Positions 20,595 through 31,576 of a stretch of 64,000 nucleotides of DNA are shown in pieces (the stretch's first letter is position 1; each line of letters opens with the position of its first letter). The position numbers were made by a program, and so were the translations under genes. The stretch is taken from NCBI GenBank assembly GCA_913060865.1, contig CAJXTU010000004.1, positions 92,514 through 156,513 on the forward strand, read 5' to 3'. The DNA is from an uncultured Cycloclasticus sp. GTDB lineage: Bacteria; Pseudomonadota; Gammaproteobacteria; Methylococcales; Cycloclasticaceae. The notes under the pieces were generated by a model. That model was not told where the DNA came from, made no database searches, and saw nothing but the letters and a program-made list of their open reading frames with translations.

Positions 20595-21079
20595 GCGACC
20601 TGCCCACGCAACTCTTCAACAACTTCGAGACGTTTAGGAAAGAAGGCACGCTTTAAAACGGGTATGGCATTTTCCGGCTCAGCATCACCGCACATAAATA
20701 CATCAAACGCCGCATAATCTCGCTCAGGCCAAGTATGCACACTGATATGTGATTCAGCCAGAACAGCTACGCCTGAAATACCGCCGCTGGGCGTGAAGTG
20801 ATGTAAATGGATGTGTAAGAGTGTTGCGCCACATTTTGAAACAATCTCACGCATGGTTTTCTCCATTCGTGACAGATCATCTAAAAACGTTGCGCCGTGT
20901 AAATCTAATAATAAGTGAGTCCCAGCAAATTCAACGCCATTGCGTTGAATAAAATGATCCTTGAGTAGGCTTTCACCGAGTTGCTCTATTGGGGCCGAAG
21001 GCATTGAATCTTGTTGCCAACGGCCATTTTCCACGGTGGGATCTTCCAATCCCACCTCAAAAGCGGCAGATAATTGCAT
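20591..21079 (-). CDS. speD: S-adenosylmethionine decarboxylase proenzyme SpeD
   Basis: A 162-residue proenzyme of the short (class 1B) type. Self-cleavage should occur between E109 and S110 in [13 protein letters not shown], giving the pyruvoyl group. It carries an N-terminal extension of about 50 residues before the conserved [10 protein letters not shown] block, longer than in the Bacillus or Thermotoga enzymes (about 120-130 residues). It supplies the aminopropyl donor to SpeE and is the first gene of the polyamine operon. Confidence 0.95.
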   Translation of the reverse strand: MQLSAAFEVGLEDPTVENGRWQQDSMPSAPIEQLGESLLKDHFIQRNGVEFAGTHLLLDLHGATFLDDLSRMEKTMREIVSKCGATLLHIHLHHFTPSGGISGVAVLAESHISVHTWPERDYAAFDVFMCGDAEPENAIPVLKRAFFPKRLEVVEELRGQVA

Positions 21080-21280
21080 GTGTGTTCCTCGTCTAAAACA
21101 GGGCTAGTGTTATCGCTGTTTCTAAACTTAGAAATTCACAATAACGCTATTTCTCTGAAAACATAAAAAATATCGAATTACAAATAGTTATATCGCGAGA
21201 TTTTATTCCCAATTTTTTAAAAGACAAGTTATTTTTTACGCTAAACACATAAAAATATCACTTAATAAATACAAAATACC

Positions 21281-21565
21281 TTACGGTTTAATCCAACCTT
21301 GTAGTGCAGCAATAATGCCTTCTGCCTGCGCAGCACTTGAAATATTGAATTTTGATTTTTGCTGATATTCACCATTACGTTTTTGATAACGACGGATGGT
21401 ATATTTATCTGGCCCGTATTCTTCTTTTGTGCGATTCCAGTCTTGATGTTTGTAAATGACCGTCGCCCAAGCACCCTTTGAAAGAACTACTTTATCTAAC
21501 TCTTTTACGGTTTCAATACCGCCGTCTGTATAACTAACCGTTAACTCTTCTACTGTTTCAGCCAT
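21281..21565 (-). CDS. Conserved hypothetical small protein
   Basis: A 94-residue protein without signal peptide or membrane segment. It has a predicted beta-rich core (ETVKELDKVVLSKGAWATVIYKHQDWN), a basic centre and a short amphipathic C-terminal helix. The gene has the right composition and a fitting AGGA site (TTAGGAAAGAAC) before the ATG. I do not recognise the function. It lies between sbcB and speD on the same strand. Confidence 0.7.
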   Translation of the reverse strand: MAETVEELTVSYTDGGIETVKELDKVVLSKGAWATVIYKHQDWNRTKEEYGPDKYTIRRYQKRNGEYQQKSKFNISSAAQAEGIIAALQGWIKP

Positions 21566-21642
21566 GTTCTTTCCTAATTAAAAGGTTTAATTGTCAATAA
21601 ATTGGGCGCATTCTACCAATAACCTTAGCTTTATTAATAGCG

Positions 21643-23085
21643 TCACTCGCCTAAACTTTCAGCAACTTGTTCACCATAGCTCACTAAATCTTCCAGCAAT
21701 GTTTGCTGCTTGTCACTCCAAGTCTCTTCAGCAATAAGCTCATCCAAGCGCTGAAAGTAATTTAGTAACGTTAATCGACCGTCATTTTTTTCTTTAGTAA
21801 GGCACTCATAACGATACTTTTGCCTTCGGTTTTCTTCTTCAACTGTGAGTGTTTCTGGGTAATTCCTAGCTCTATAACGAAAAAGCATTTCCGCTAAGCG
21901 GTCATCCTCAAACGGTAAATCCAGTGTCGCTAGCTCACCTTTTGGGCATTCTCTTATGCGCGTCATATTTCTCGCATCTAACTGGCTAAAAAAACCGCCA
22001 CCATATAGCATTAGATCGGGGTCAGTTGCAGCTTCAAACTCATTGATTGAAAAAACTTCGGAGATTTTGTCAGTAATTTTTGCTTGCAAAACTACCTGAC
22101 GGTTTATTTCACACTGCGACAGGTCAATGCCTAACTTTTCTTTAATACCCTCGTTTAACGTACCTACTGGCGCTAACATAGGTGATTTATTCAAGTGTAC
22201 CGCTTTTAATGGAATACGTTGCTCACCATCATTCAAGTCGGCCGTCGCCGTGTAGAGACGTTTATAAATTTCATTAGCCGTTAAGTTAATTAAATCGTTA
22301 GGATCCGCTGTTAAATCAACAACGATAATAGCGTTTTTATTGATGGGGTGTTGGACTAGCGGACACACAATACCAAGGCAGTCTTGACTCGCAGGGTATT
22401 TACTCGAAATATGTACCACCGTTGCCTGTTTATTAACATCTAACAGGTCAGCGGCTTTTTTCTTATCGCGCAACCCAAAGCCCCAAGTAAAAAGCTTAGG
22501 CTGTTTCTGCTTAATAAGCTTTGCCAGGGCAATAGTTGCGTATACATCTGATAGTGCATCGTGCGCAGATTCATGGGATATCCCATTTGCCTTTGTTAGT
22601 TCTTCTAGCTTAAAACTGGGAAGATTACCTTCACGAACTGGCCACTTGATCCCTTCCGGCCGCAAAGCATGAGTCATTCGGACGACATCAATTAAGTCCC
22701 AACGAGAGTTACCCGATTTCCACTCACGTGCATACGGGTCAAAAAAGTTTCTATATAACAGATTACGCGTAAATTCATCATCAAAGCGTATGCTGTTGTA
22801 TCCAACAACGCACGTTTGCGGCACACTAAATTGCTGGTGAACTCGGGTAATAAAGTCAGACTCTAGCAAGCCCTTTTCGTTTGCAACTTGAGGAGATATT
22901 CCAGTCACTAAACACGCTTCAGGGTGAGGCAAGATATCATCATGCAATTTGCAGTAGAAAACATCCGGTTCTGCTACCTGATTAAAGCTTAAGTCCGTAC
23001 GTATACCCGCAAATTGAACAACACGATCTCTAGATGGGTCTATCCCCGTCGTTTCGTAATCGTACCAATAGTATGTTTCAGACAA
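21643..23085 (-). CDS. sbcB: Exodeoxyribonuclease I SbcB
   Basis: A 480-residue 3'-5' single-strand DNA exonuclease of the DEDDh family. ExoI motif YWYDYETTGIDPSRDR is near residue 6, with the Asp and Glu that bind metal. ExoII is in GYNSIRFDD near 97, and ExoIII has SAHDALSDVYAT near 173-184. The SH3-like and C-terminal helical parts are present (about 200-480). It works in recombination and mismatch repair. The CBS-domain gene ends 3 bases upstream, so they are co-transcribed. Confidence 0.97.
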   Translation of the reverse strand: MSETYYWYDYETTGIDPSRDRVVQFAGIRTDLSFNQVAEPDVFYCKLHDDILPHPEACLVTGISPQVANEKGLLESDFITRVHQQFSVPQTCVVGYNSIRFDDEFTRNLLYRNFFDPYAREWKSGNSRWDLIDVVRMTHALRPEGIKWPVREGNLPSFKLEELTKANGISHESAHDALSDVYATIALAKLIKQKQPKLFTWGFGLRDKKKAADLLDVNKQATVVHISSKYPASQDCLGIVCPLVQHPINKNAIIVVDLTADPNDLINLTANEIYKRLYTATADLNDGEQRIPLKAVHLNKSPMLAPVGTLNEGIKEKLGIDLSQCEINRQVVLQAKITDKISEVFSINEFEAATDPDLMLYGGGFFSQLDARNMTRIRECPKGELATLDLPFEDDRLAEMLFRYRARNYPETLTVEEENRRQKYRYECLTKEKNDGRLTLLNYFQRLDELIAEETWSDKQQTLLEDLVSYGEQVAESLGE

Positions 23086-23088
23086 AAC

Positions 23089-23490
23089 TTACCAAAGTAT
23101 ATCTAGCGCTCTAAGAACGTCACTTCGGCTAATTTGCCCAACCAGGTCACCGTTCTCATTAAGCACCGGATAGCGCTTGAATGCAGATTTTATAAATTTT
23201 TCTGCAAGGTCAACAACACTGGCAGTATCATCTACTGTTTCAACATCGGGCGTCATATATTCTGAAACACTACCACCCACCCAATCATCATAATAGGTCG
23301 ATTGCAATGCTACTTTAAGACAATCCTTTTCAGAAAGAATACCAACCAAGCTACCCTGCTCATCAATGACGGGCGCACCTGAGATTTTGTGCGTATTAAG
23401 AAACTGAATGGCATCAGAAATTGGTGTTTCTGGCGTAAATGTTGATAAATTTGTTGCCATGTAATCTTTAATTAATACTGACTTAAGCAT
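23089..23490 (-). CDS. CBS-domain pair protein
   Basis: A 133-residue protein made of two CBS domains (about 5-60 and 75-130) and nothing else. Motifs SGAPVIDEQGSLVGILSEKDCL and RYPVLNENGDLVGQISRSDVL are the classic repeats. Such proteins bind adenosyl nucleotides and regulate partners. It lies between nqrM and sbcB on the same strand; whether it has anything to do with NQR is unknown. Confidence 0.92.
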   Translation of the reverse strand: MLKSVLIKDYMATNLSTFTPETPISDAIQFLNTHKISGAPVIDEQGSLVGILSEKDCLKVALQSTYYDDWVGGSVSEYMTPDVETVDDTASVVDLAEKFIKSAFKRYPVLNENGDLVGQISRSDVLRALDILW

Positions 23491-23544
23491 ACGTCCCTCT
23501 GTATCGTTAAATTGACCTTTTTAAAACTAAAAAACAACTTCGCT

Positions 23545-23724
23545 TTATGATGCGGCTTTTTTTTCACATTTTTTATTGCACAACAGGCATTCACCTTCCA
23601 AACCATCCACGCTGTTTAAGCCGCCACAGCTTCCCTTTATTTTTTTATTACTGAAAATAACACCCACAGCCATAACGACAACAAACAGTAGAAAAAACAA
23701 GAAGGTAACTAGAAATGTATTCAT
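23545..23724 (-). CDS. nqrM: Na+-NQR maturation protein NqrM
   Basis: A 59-residue ORF missed by the track. An N-terminal membrane helix (TFLVTFLFFLLFVVVMAVGVIF) is followed by a soluble tail with four Cys (SCGGLN ... ECLLCNKKC). This is the DUF539/NqrM pattern; NqrM delivers or inserts the iron centre held between NqrD and NqrE. Its ATG overlaps the apbE stop by one base (TAATG), which ties it to the nqr-apbE operon. Confidence 0.93.
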   Translation of the reverse strand: MNTFLVTFLFFLLFVVVMAVGVIFSNKKIKGSCGGLNSVDGLEGECLLCNKKCEKKAAS

Positions 23725-24770
23725 TATTTATGCGCCTCAATAAATTTTTTAAACGATGGGGTCTGCAGTTCTTTAAAACCATCGTCCTGTTTAACCAAAA
23801 AGAGAACAGCTAATTCGTTTTTCATCGCTAAATCGTACCCTTTTTTATCACCTAACACCATAAAAGCCGTTGCCAATGCATCAGCAATCGCCGTGCTTTC
23901 ATGCAATACGGTGACGGATGCCAAATTATGCTGCACTGGCCAGCCAGTTTTTGGGTCAATGGTGTGTGTGAACTGAACTCCATCTTTCAAGAAAAAATTT
24001 CGATAATCGCCAGACGTTGCCATTGCTACATTGGTTACATTAATAACGCGATGAATGGCTCTAGCGGCAGAATCAGGTTTTTCGATCGCAATACGCCACC
24101 TATTGCCTTCTTGATTATGCCCCTTAACCCGCATTTCACCACCAATTTCAACCATATAATTGGTGTAGCCTTTTGATTCTATTAGCCTAGCCACTCGATC
24201 TACTCCGTAACCCTTGGCAATAGACGAGAAGTCGACGTAAACGTCTGGTTTTAGTTTCCTAACTTGGCTAGCTTCTACGTCAACCGATATATTTCCAAAT
24301 CCAACGTTACTCAATGCTTGTTCAATAGCCTCATTACTGGGTATATTTTCTTCTTTAAACTCGGGGCCAAACCCCCATAGATTAACCAAAGGGCCAACCG
24401 TTATATCGTACGCACCGGCTGTCAAAGAATTAATACGTTGAGCCTCAATCAACAGCCCGATAAAGTCAGCACTCTTAAGCTGCCCTTGCGTCCCCTTATA
24501 TTGATTAAACGTCGAGACCTCAGATGAATCGATATAGGTAGAAAATGATCTATTAACTGCTAATAATAATGCGTCAATTTCTGTCTGTTTTAACTCACTA
24601 GAGGTAATGTTATTATCTCTAGAAATAGTTATATGGTACGTGGTGCCCATCGTTTGCCCTGTAAAGGCCGAAGAAGTTGGACGTTGATTACAACCAAGTA
24701 CGCTGACAGCTAATATAAAAAAACCCGTTAAAAACAGTGTGTTCCTAACGGGCCGCTTAACACTATTCAA
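23724..24770 (-). CDS. apbE: FAD:protein FMN transferase ApbE
   Basis: A 348-residue lipoprotein that attaches FMN covalently to Thr residues of NqrB and NqrC. The signal peptide ends in a lipobox (AVSVLGC, Cys at about 27). The conserved GTTYHI segment is near 42, followed by YDITVGPLVNLWGFGP and the Mg2+-binding GDYRNFF and THTIDPKTGWP motifs towards the C-terminus. It is directly downstream of nqrF with no gap, as in many NQR operons. Confidence 0.96.
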   Translation of the reverse strand: MNSVKRPVRNTLFLTGFFILAVSVLGCNQRPTSSAFTGQTMGTTYHITISRDNNITSSELKQTEIDALLLAVNRSFSTYIDSSEVSTFNQYKGTQGQLKSADFIGLLIEAQRINSLTAGAYDITVGPLVNLWGFGPEFKEENIPSNEAIEQALSNVGFGNISVDVEASQVRKLKPDVYVDFSSIAKGYGVDRVARLIESKGYTNYMVEIGGEMRVKGHNQEGNRWRIAIEKPDSAARAIHRVINVTNVAMATSGDYRNFFLKDGVQFTHTIDPKTGWPVQHNLASVTVLHESTAIADALATAFMVLGDKKGYDLAMKNELAVLFLVKQDDGFKELQTPSFKKFIEAHK

Positions 24771-25994
24771 TTAACCACCAAAGTCATCAAGCATAATATT
24801 GTCATCCTCAACACCAAGGTCTTGAAGCATTTTAATAACCGCCGCATTCATCATAGGAGGCCCACACATATAAAACTCGCAATCTTCAGGTGCCGGATGG
24901 TCTTTTAAGTACTGCTCTAACAGTACTTCATGAATAAACCCGGTCAATCCATCCCAGTTATCTTCAGGTTGTGGATCAGATAAAGCAACGTGCCAATCAA
25001 AGTTATCATTTTCTCTGGCTAGCATATCGAAATCTTCAACGTAAAACATTTCTTTTAGGCTTCGTGAACCGTACCAGAATGACATTTTACGATCAGTTTT
25101 CAATCGACGTAATTGATCAAAAATATGTGAGCGCATCGGCGCCATACCGGCTCCACCACCAATAAAGACCATTTCTGCCTTAGTTTTCTTCGCAAAAAAC
25201 TCACCAAATGGGCCTGAGATAGTAACCTTATCGCCTGGTTTAAGATTAAATATGTAAGATGACATCTTACCCGGTGGAGTACCTTCAGGTGCATTAGGTG
25301 CTGGCGAAGCAATACGTACATTTAGCATAATGATCCCTTCTTCTTCAGGATAATTAGCCATTGAATATGCACGCAACACGTCTTCTTCCACAATAGACTT
25401 ATAACGCCACACATTAAAGTGATCCCAATCCCCTCGGTACTCTTCTTCAATATCAAAATCTTTGTAGTCTGCCACGTGGGGAGGACATTCAATTTGAATA
25501 TAACCACCCGCACGGAAACCCACATCTTCGCCTGCAGGTAATTCTAAAACCAGCTCCTTAATGAAGGTGGCAACGTTATGGTTTGACTTAACAGTACATT
25601 CCCATTTTTTAACACCAAACACTTCTTCTGGCACTTCGATCTTCATGTCTTGCTTAACGGTTAACTGACACGATAATCTCTCACCAGCCCGTTCTTGCCC
25701 TTTATTAATATGTGTACCTTCAGTCGGTAGCATCGAACCCCCACCTTCTAGTACACGCACTTTACATTGACCACATGTGCCACCACCGCCGCATGCAGAA
25801 GGAACAAATAGTTGAGCATCTGCTAACGCACCCAGCAGCTTACTACCCACAGGCGCTTCGACTTCTTTTTCACCGTTAATTAATACTTTTACATTTCCGT
25901 GCGCAACCAGTTTTGATTTTGCAGACAAAATCACAACAACCAGTATCAACACAATTGCCGTAAAAAACGTAATACCTAGTCCAATTTCTAACAT
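24771..25994 (-). CDS. nqrF: Na+-NQR subunit F (NADH dehydrogenase, 2Fe-2S, FAD)
   Basis: A 407-residue subunit that takes electrons from NADH. An N-terminal membrane helix (residues 5-24) anchors it. The plant-type 2Fe-2S ligands are C68, C74, C77 and C109. The FAD motif RAYSMANYP and the NAD-binding [14 protein letters not shown] follow in order, and the end GDFGG-like LDDFGG is conserved. Electrons then go to the FMN in NqrC by way of the NqrD/E iron centre. Confidence 0.98.
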   Translation of the reverse strand: MLEIGLGITFFTAIVLILVVVILSAKSKLVAHGNVKVLINGEKEVEAPVGSKLLGALADAQLFVPSACGGGGTCGQCKVRVLEGGGSMLPTEGTHINKGQERAGERLSCQLTVKQDMKIEVPEEVFGVKKWECTVKSNHNVATFIKELVLELPAGEDVGFRAGGYIQIECPPHVADYKDFDIEEEYRGDWDHFNVWRYKSIVEEDVLRAYSMANYPEEEGIIMLNVRIASPAPNAPEGTPPGKMSSYIFNLKPGDKVTISGPFGEFFAKKTKAEMVFIGGGAGMAPMRSHIFDQLRRLKTDRKMSFWYGSRSLKEMFYVEDFDMLARENDNFDWHVALSDPQPEDNWDGLTGFIHEVLLEQYLKDHPAPEDCEFYMCGPPMMNAAVIKMLQDLGVEDDNIMLDDFGG

Positions 25995-26007
25995 CTTGAA
26001 TTCCTAA

Positions 26008-26616
26008 TTACAGTTGAATGCCTGAGAACGCCATAAAGCCCATCGCCATAAGACCCGCAGTAATAAACGTAATACCTAAACCACGTAACCCATCCGGCAC
26101 ATCTGAATACTTTAGCTTTTCTCTAATTCCCGCAATTGCTGTTATCGCAAGCGCCCAACCTAGCCCACTACCAAAACCGAATACAACACTTTCACCCAAG
26201 TTATAGTCACGTTCAACCATAAATAACGAGCCACCTAAAATGGCACAGTTCACTGTAATCAACGGTAAGAAAACACCCAGCGCGTTATATAAAGCAGGCG
26301 CATATTTATCCATCGCCATTTCCAGAATTTGTACAACCGCAGCAATGACACCGATATAACTGATCAAGCCTAAAAAGTTTAGGTCTACGTCTGGTAACCC
26401 CAGCCAATCTAATGCACCTTCTTTAAGAATCCCTTGATAAATAATGTTATTCAACGGCATGGTTAATGTCTGAACCAAAATAACGGCAACACCTAAGCCC
26501 ATTGCGGTTGAGACCTTCTTTGATACTGCCAAGAAAGTACACATCCCCAAAAAGAAAGCGAGCGCAAGGTTCTCTACAAAAACCGCACGAACAAATAAAC
26601 TAATATACGCTTCCAT
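26008..26616 (-). CDS. nqrE: Na+-NQR subunit E
   Basis: A 202-residue integral membrane subunit with six helices, paired with the homologous NqrD. Together they hold an iron centre between conserved Cys residues in the membrane; candidates here are C26 in FLGMCTF and the Cys of VNCAILGG near 120. It overlaps the nqrD stop by one base. Confidence 0.97.
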   Translation of the reverse strand: MEAYISLFVRAVFVENLALAFFLGMCTFLAVSKKVSTAMGLGVAVILVQTLTMPLNNIIYQGILKEGALDWLGLPDVDLNFLGLISYIGVIAAVVQILEMAMDKYAPALYNALGVFLPLITVNCAILGGSLFMVERDYNLGESVVFGFGSGLGWALAITAIAGIREKLKYSDVPDGLRGLGITFITAGLMAMGFMAFSGIQL

Positions 26617-27278
26617 TAAACCGCCTCCGTTCCACTAACATCTTTTATTTTAAAGTCTGCTTCTTCAACTTGAGCAGGGCGCATAACTCGAACCCCCCAG
26701 ATCATTAAACCGATAATGAAGAATGCGCTCGGTGGAAGTAACATAAGTCCATTAGGTACATACCATCCACCATCATTAACCGTTGAAAGAATTTCAACAC
26801 CGAATAATTTACCTGACCCTAATAGTTCACGAAAAGTACCCACAAACATTAACACCAACGAATAACCTAAGCCATTTCCAATACCATCCAAAAAGCTAAG
26901 CCCCGGTGGGTTTTTCATTGCAAATGCTTCCGCACGCCCCATAACAATACAGTTAGTGATGATCAGTCCAACAAACACTGATAGCTGCTTACTTAAATCA
27001 TAAACATACGCTTTAAGCACTTGATCAACCACGATAACCAATGATGCAATAATGGTCATTTGAACGATAATACGAATCGCGCTCGGCACATGGTTACGAA
27101 TCATACTGATTGATAAGTTCGAAAATGCCGTCACTGACGTTAGTGCAAGGCTCATTACCAAAGCTGTACCCAAGTTAGTTGTAACGGCTAATGCCGAACA
27201 AATACCCAATACTTGTAAGCCAATCGGGTTATTATCAATTAACGGGTCTAATATGATTTTTTTTGATTGATTACTCAT
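26616..27278 (-). CDS. nqrD: Na+-NQR subunit D
   Basis: A 220-residue membrane subunit with six helices, homologous to NqrE in inverted topology. The conserved Cys residues ([12 protein letters not shown] near 28 and [14 protein letters not shown] near 110) fit the iron site shared with NqrE. It is followed by nqrE with one-base overlap and lies 1 base after nqrC. Confidence 0.97.
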   Translation of the reverse strand: MSNQSKKIILDPLIDNNPIGLQVLGICSALAVTTNLGTALVMSLALTSVTAFSNLSISMIRNHVPSAIRIIVQMTIIASLVIVVDQVLKAYVYDLSKQLSVFVGLIITNCIVMGRAEAFAMKNPPGLSFLDGIGNGLGYSLVLMFVGTFRELLGSGKLFGVEILSTVNDGGWYVPNGLMLLPPSAFFIIGLMIWGVRVMRPAQVEEADFKIKDVSGTEAV

Positions 27279-27279
27279 T

Positions 27280-28095
27280 TTACACTCCGTTCGCTTGAAT
27301 TTTAGTCAAATAGTTTTGGTAGCCTTGCGTACCCATCCAATACTTCAACATATTACTAACACCGCGGCTGGTCAGTGTTGCACCAGCTAAGCCATCCACT
27401 TGGAACTCTTCGCCAGTAGCACCCGGCACAACTGTTCCTTTAATAACACTAATAGCAACATCACCATCAGGTCCGTATATTTTCTTACCCGACCATATTT
27501 TTTTCCACTTAGGATTATCTACTTCACCACCTAAACCGGGCGTTTCTGCATGTTGGTAGTAACTTAGCCCTACTATCGTTTGACCATCATTTTCAACTGC
27601 CAGAAATCCATATAATGTTGACCACAATCCATAGCCATTTACCGGCAAAATAAGCTGTGTCACTTTATCATCTTCTTTTACTTGGTAAACAGGCATTAAT
27701 TTAGGCCGCATTCTGATGCTCGCCAAATCATTTTCTTTAGGAATTTTAACGTTGAGCTGAGGGTCTTTAGCTGCTTTAATTTCGTCGTAAGTTGCCGCAT
27801 CAAGCTCTGTTGAATACTCTCCCGTTTCAAGATCAATCAATTTGATTTCAATTTTAGAGAATGCTGCTTCAATATCATCGCCTTCGTGATATAAACCAGC
27901 GACCTGAAGGATGTTCTTTTTCTTATCCAACTCTTTATTAAGCACTTGTAGTGGTTTTAATGCCACCGCAGAAACCGACACAAAAATAGCACAGACTAAA
28001 CAAACGAGCGTCGCCATAATAAATGTTTTAGCGGTACTATCATTGGGTAATGCTAAGAAATTCATTGAACTACCTTTTTTATTATCGTTAGGCAT
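27280..28095 (-). CDS. nqrC: Na+-NQR subunit C (covalent FMN)
   Basis: I start this at the internal ATG at 28093-28095 ([10 protein letters not shown], 271 residues), not at the longer track ORF. A GGGAG ribosome-binding site lies just upstream, and the extra 24 residues would overlap nqrB heavily and match nothing in the family. One N-terminal helix (about 23-45) anchors a periplasmic domain. The flavinylation motif is [10 protein letters not shown] with FMN on T240; the usual Ser of SGAT is Ala here. The chosen start overlaps the nqrB stop by 8 bases. Confidence 0.95.
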   Translation of the reverse strand: MPNDNKKGSSMNFLALPNDSTAKTFIMATLVCLVCAIFVSVSAVALKPLQVLNKELDKKKNILQVAGLYHEGDDIEAAFSKIEIKLIDLETGEYSTELDAATYDEIKAAKDPQLNVKIPKENDLASIRMRPKLMPVYQVKEDDKVTQLILPVNGYGLWSTLYGFLAVENDGQTIVGLSYYQHAETPGLGGEVDNPKWKKIWSGKKIYGPDGDVAISVIKGTVVPGATGEEFQVDGLAGATLTSRGVSNMLKYWMGTQGYQNYLTKIQANGV

Positions 28096-29293
28096 TTCGT
28101 TTCTCCCTTCTTTTGATGTTCGACTGAACAACAAAATAGTCAATGAGTGGTGCAAACATGTTTGCAAATAGGATTGCCAACATCATGCCTTCTGGAAAAG
28201 CTGGGTTTACCACCCGGATCAAAATCACCATTAGACCAATTAAAATACCGTATACCCAACGGCCGGTATTGGTCATTGCTGCACTAACAGGGTCAGTTGC
28301 CATATAAATAGCACCAAAAGCAAAGCCACCTAATACGGCGTGCCAATACCAAGGTGTTGCAAACATCGGATTAGTTTCACTGCCGATAAAATTAAATAAC
28401 GTACTGGTTACAATCATGCCCGCTAAAACACCCAACATGACTCGGTATGATGCAATACGCGTATACAGCAAGAATGCCGCCCCAATCAAACACGCGAGTG
28501 CTGAGGTTTCACCAATTGAACCTTGCATCGTGCCTAAAAACGCATCCATCCATGTAATGCCTGAGGCCATAACCGCGTCAATACCACCAGCAGCAGCCAT
28601 ACCCAATGCAGTCGCTCCACTAAACCCATCGACTGCAGTCCAAATCGCATCACCTGACATTTGCGCTGGATAAGCAAAAAACAAGAAACAACGCCCCGTT
28701 AATGCTGGGTTTAAGAAGTTTTTACCTGTCCCACCGAATACCTCTTTACCGATAACCACTCCAAACGAGATCCCCAAAGCGACCTGCCAAAGCGGTATTG
28801 TTGCTGGTAGAATTAATGAGAAAAGCATCGATGTTACAAAGAAACCTTCATTCACTTCGTGCCCACGGACGATAGCAAATAAAACCTCCCACATACCACC
28901 AACCAATACCGTCACTATATATATAGGCAAATAATACATTGCACCATGAACCATGCAGGAGAAGATACTATCGGGGTCATAACCAACCATATTGGTCACA
29001 AGACCACGCCAAGTATCAAGTGATGTAAGCCCTAAGTCAGCCATTGCCATATTAGCCATGTGGCCGGTATTCCACATCGCCATCATGACACAAGGTAACG
29101 CCGCGATAAACACGTAGGTCATCACGCGTTTTAAATCAATCGCATCACGAACATGGGTTGAACCTGATGTTACATCTTTTGGTGTATACAAAAAAGTATC
29201 AACCATTTCATAAATGGCGTAATACTTTTCATACGCCCCACCTTTTACGAAGTGCGGGTGTATTGAATCTAAATAGTTCCTTAAACGAGACAT
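28088..29293 (-). CDS. nqrB: Na+-NQR subunit B (covalent FMN, riboflavin)
   Basis: A 401-residue membrane subunit with about ten helices that carries the main Na+ path. The FMN attachment motif is [10 protein letters not shown] with the Thr at 228. The conserved [15 protein letters not shown] loop near 187-201 is intact. It is the second gene, overlapping the nqrA stop by one base. Confidence 0.98.
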   Translation of the reverse strand: MSRLRNYLDSIHPHFVKGGAYEKYYAIYEMVDTFLYTPKDVTSGSTHVRDAIDLKRVMTYVFIAALPCVMMAMWNTGHMANMAMADLGLTSLDTWRGLVTNMVGYDPDSIFSCMVHGAMYYLPIYIVTVLVGGMWEVLFAIVRGHEVNEGFFVTSMLFSLILPATIPLWQVALGISFGVVIGKEVFGGTGKNFLNPALTGRCFLFFAYPAQMSGDAIWTAVDGFSGATALGMAAAGGIDAVMASGITWMDAFLGTMQGSIGETSALACLIGAAFLLYTRIASYRVMLGVLAGMIVTSTLFNFIGSETNPMFATPWYWHAVLGGFAFGAIYMATDPVSAAMTNTGRWVYGILIGLMVILIRVVNPAFPEGMMLAILFANMFAPLIDYFVVQSNIKRREKRNA

Positions 29294-30636
29294 TAACCCT
29301 CCTTCTCGATGTGTGCCAAATTAGCGCGTAGCGCCAACCCAAAATCATGCTTGCCTGAGTCCACAAAAGAACATAAGGCCAAATCCTCTTCATCTAGCTC
29401 CAACGCACCGAGTGATTCAGCAGAATCAACATCCATAACGACAAGAGCGCGCAGTAACTGAGTAGGTAAAATATCTAAAGGCATTACACCCTCAAAAACA
29501 CCAATGGGCACCATCGCACGTGGGCTCCCATGTGCTGATGTATCCATACCCATTTTTTGTTTACGATTAAAGCTTGAGAATAAGGCGTTTGTAAACGAGA
29601 ACTTCTCGCCTGTTGGGTTTAACCAACCTAGTAATTGACGCTCACGGCCTTCTTGAAGAACAGAGAGTTGAACATGGTAGCGGCCTAAATAATTGGCCCA
29701 ATTATTTGCTTTTCGCCCCGATAGAATCGACCCGGAAATGACACGAATCTTGCCATCTTTTAATTCGCCTCTCACAAGCTCCTGCGTATCCGCACCCAAT
29801 CTTGTTTTAATTAAACGCGGCTTATTCACCATAGGCCCAGCGATAGCGACTACTCTATCAACGTTTAAGAAACCCGTTGTAAATAGCTTGCCCACGGCAA
29901 TAACGTCTTGATAACCAATTGTCCAGGCAACTTTATTAGCACTCACTGGGCTGATAAAGTGCATATGAGTCCCCGCTAAACCAGCTGGGTGCGGACCTGA
30001 AAATTCGGTCACCTCGACCATATCAGGAACAGCAACATCTACATCAAGTGCTTTATTAACATAAACCTTACCGCTGGTTAGGCGAGATATAACAGCCAAA
30101 CCATCCTTAAACGCAGCTGCATCGGCTGAAATAATAACACTAGGATCCGCCGCTAAAGGATTAGTATCCATCACCGAAACATGTATAGCGACTGGTTTAG
30201 TCGTTGGCTTCGGTATTTTGCTAAATGGGCGAGTTCTAAACGCTGCCCATAACCCAGACTCCGTTAAGTTTTTTACAACGTCCACCGCATCAAGGTTCGC
30301 TAACTTATCTGACGTGTATTTTGTAAATTCAACCTGCTCATCGCCATCTAACTCAATAACGACAGTACGCAACACACGTTTCGCACCTCGGTTGATGCTT
30401 TTAACAACTCCACAACCTGGTGAGGTAAAGTTCACCCCTTCGGTTTTTTTATCAGTAAATAAAATTTGCCCCAGTTTGACTCTATCGCCTTCTTGAACCA
30501 GCATAGTTGGCTTCATATCGATATAATCACTGCCAACAACAGCAACACTGGAAACCTGATTACCCTCTGAAATAACTTGGTCTGGCGCACCTGTAATAGG
30601 TAAATCCAACCCCTTCTTGATCTTAAAGTGATTCAT
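29293..30636 (-). CDS. nqrA: Na+-NQR subunit A
   Basis: A 447-residue peripheral subunit, first gene of nqrABCDEF-apbE-nqrM. The N-terminus ([15 protein letters not shown]) is the family signature, and HMHFISPVS and the GSxLSGRKA segment are conserved. The gene is followed directly by nqrB. About 165 bases separate it from the ABC-2 permease upstream; the operon promoter should be there. Confidence 0.97.
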   Translation of the reverse strand: MNHFKIKKGLDLPITGAPDQVISEGNQVSSVAVVGSDYIDMKPTMLVQEGDRVKLGQILFTDKKTEGVNFTSPGCGVVKSINRGAKRVLRTVVIELDGDEQVEFTKYTSDKLANLDAVDVVKNLTESGLWAAFRTRPFSKIPKPTTKPVAIHVSVMDTNPLAADPSVIISADAAAFKDGLAVISRLTSGKVYVNKALDVDVAVPDMVEVTEFSGPHPAGLAGTHMHFISPVSANKVAWTIGYQDVIAVGKLFTTGFLNVDRVVAIAGPMVNKPRLIKTRLGADTQELVRGELKDGKIRVISGSILSGRKANNWANYLGRYHVQLSVLQEGRERQLLGWLNPTGEKFSFTNALFSSFNRKQKMGMDTSAHGSPRAMVPIGVFEGVMPLDILPTQLLRALVVMDVDSAESLGALELDEEDLALCSFVDSGKHDFGLALRANLAHIEKEG

Positions 30637-30802
30637 TGATTAGGCTTCTTTGTTAATTGTAAGTTTATTTATTCAGGTCTCTTTTTACTAATGCTTGAAA
30701 GCATCATCATTCATTGACCCTGTCATCCAGTAATTCTAGAAAAAATTACTTAAAAATTCAGCGAATTCTATCTCATCGCACCGCAACATTCAATCTCACA
30801 CA

Positions 30803-31576
30803 CTAATTCCTTATGCCAATTCCTTTAGAAAGTAATCGTAAACTGATCCCTAACAGAAAAACAATAAATGTAACGATAACGCTAAAGCCATATAACAAAG
30901 GAATATCAGATGCGCCTAAAACACTAAACCTAAACACATCAATCATATAAAGCACCGGATTAAGTAGTGAGACATTCTGCCAAAATGCAGGCAGTAGATC
31001 GATCGAATAAAAGACCCCGCCTAAATAAATCAGCGGCGTCAAAACGAACGTTGGCACAATGGATATATCATCAAAACTTCTTGCATAAGCAGCATTAATA
31101 AATCCAGCCGCAGAAAACAAAACGCCGGTTAACAAAAACACAATAACCATCATAATAGGGTGCGCGACTTGCAAGTCTGTAAAAAATAGTGAAACAATCG
31201 TTACCAAGACACCGACAATAAGCCCCCTCAAAACTCCACCAGAAATATAACCCATTAGAATTATCCAGCCCGGCATGGGCGCCACTAACATCTCTTCAAT
31301 ATTATGCTGGAATTTTGCACTGTAAAATGAAGAGACTACATTTGAATAAGCATTACTGATCACCGCCATCAAAATAAGCCCTGGAACAATAAAATCCATA
31401 TAGTCATAACCTTTCATTTGCCCAATTCTTGAGCCTATCAAGGTACCAAAAATAAGAAAATAAAGCGTCGTCGTAATAACGGAAGGTAACAAGGTCTGCA
31501 CCCAAATACGTAAAAAACGCCTAATTTCTTTATAGGTGATCGTCTGCAATCCAACTAAATATTCCTTCTTAAACAT
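30803..31576 (-). CDS. ABC-2 type transporter permease
   Basis: I take the start at the internal ATG (MFKKEYLVGLQT, 257 residues), because the longer ORF would run far into the ATPase gene; the chosen start overlaps the ATPase stop by 8 bases. Six hydrophobic helices follow a basic N-terminus, and the conserved ABC-2 region (PGLILMAVISNAYSNVVSSFYSAKFQHNIEEMLVAP) is near 60-100. It resembles E. coli YadH. With the ATPase it forms an efflux pump of unknown substrate. Confidence 0.9.
   Translation of the reverse strand: MFKKEYLVGLQTITYKEIRRFLRIWVQTLLPSVITTTLYFLIFGTLIGSRIGQMKGYDYMDFIVPGLILMAVISNAYSNVVSSFYSAKFQHNIEEMLVAPMPGWIILMGYISGGVLRGLIVGVLVTIVSLFFTDLQVAHPIMMVIVFLLTGVLFSAAGFINAAYARSFDDISIVPTFVLTPLIYLGGVFYSIDLLPAFWQNVSLLNPVLYMIDVFRFSVLGASDIPLLYGFSVIVTFIVFLLGISLRLLSKGIGIRN

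Noticed and set aside
28096-28167. Track start of NqrC 24 residues upstream
   Set aside because: It would run deep into nqrB, has no ribosome site and gives a non-family N-terminus; the ATG at 28095 has GGGAG upstream.
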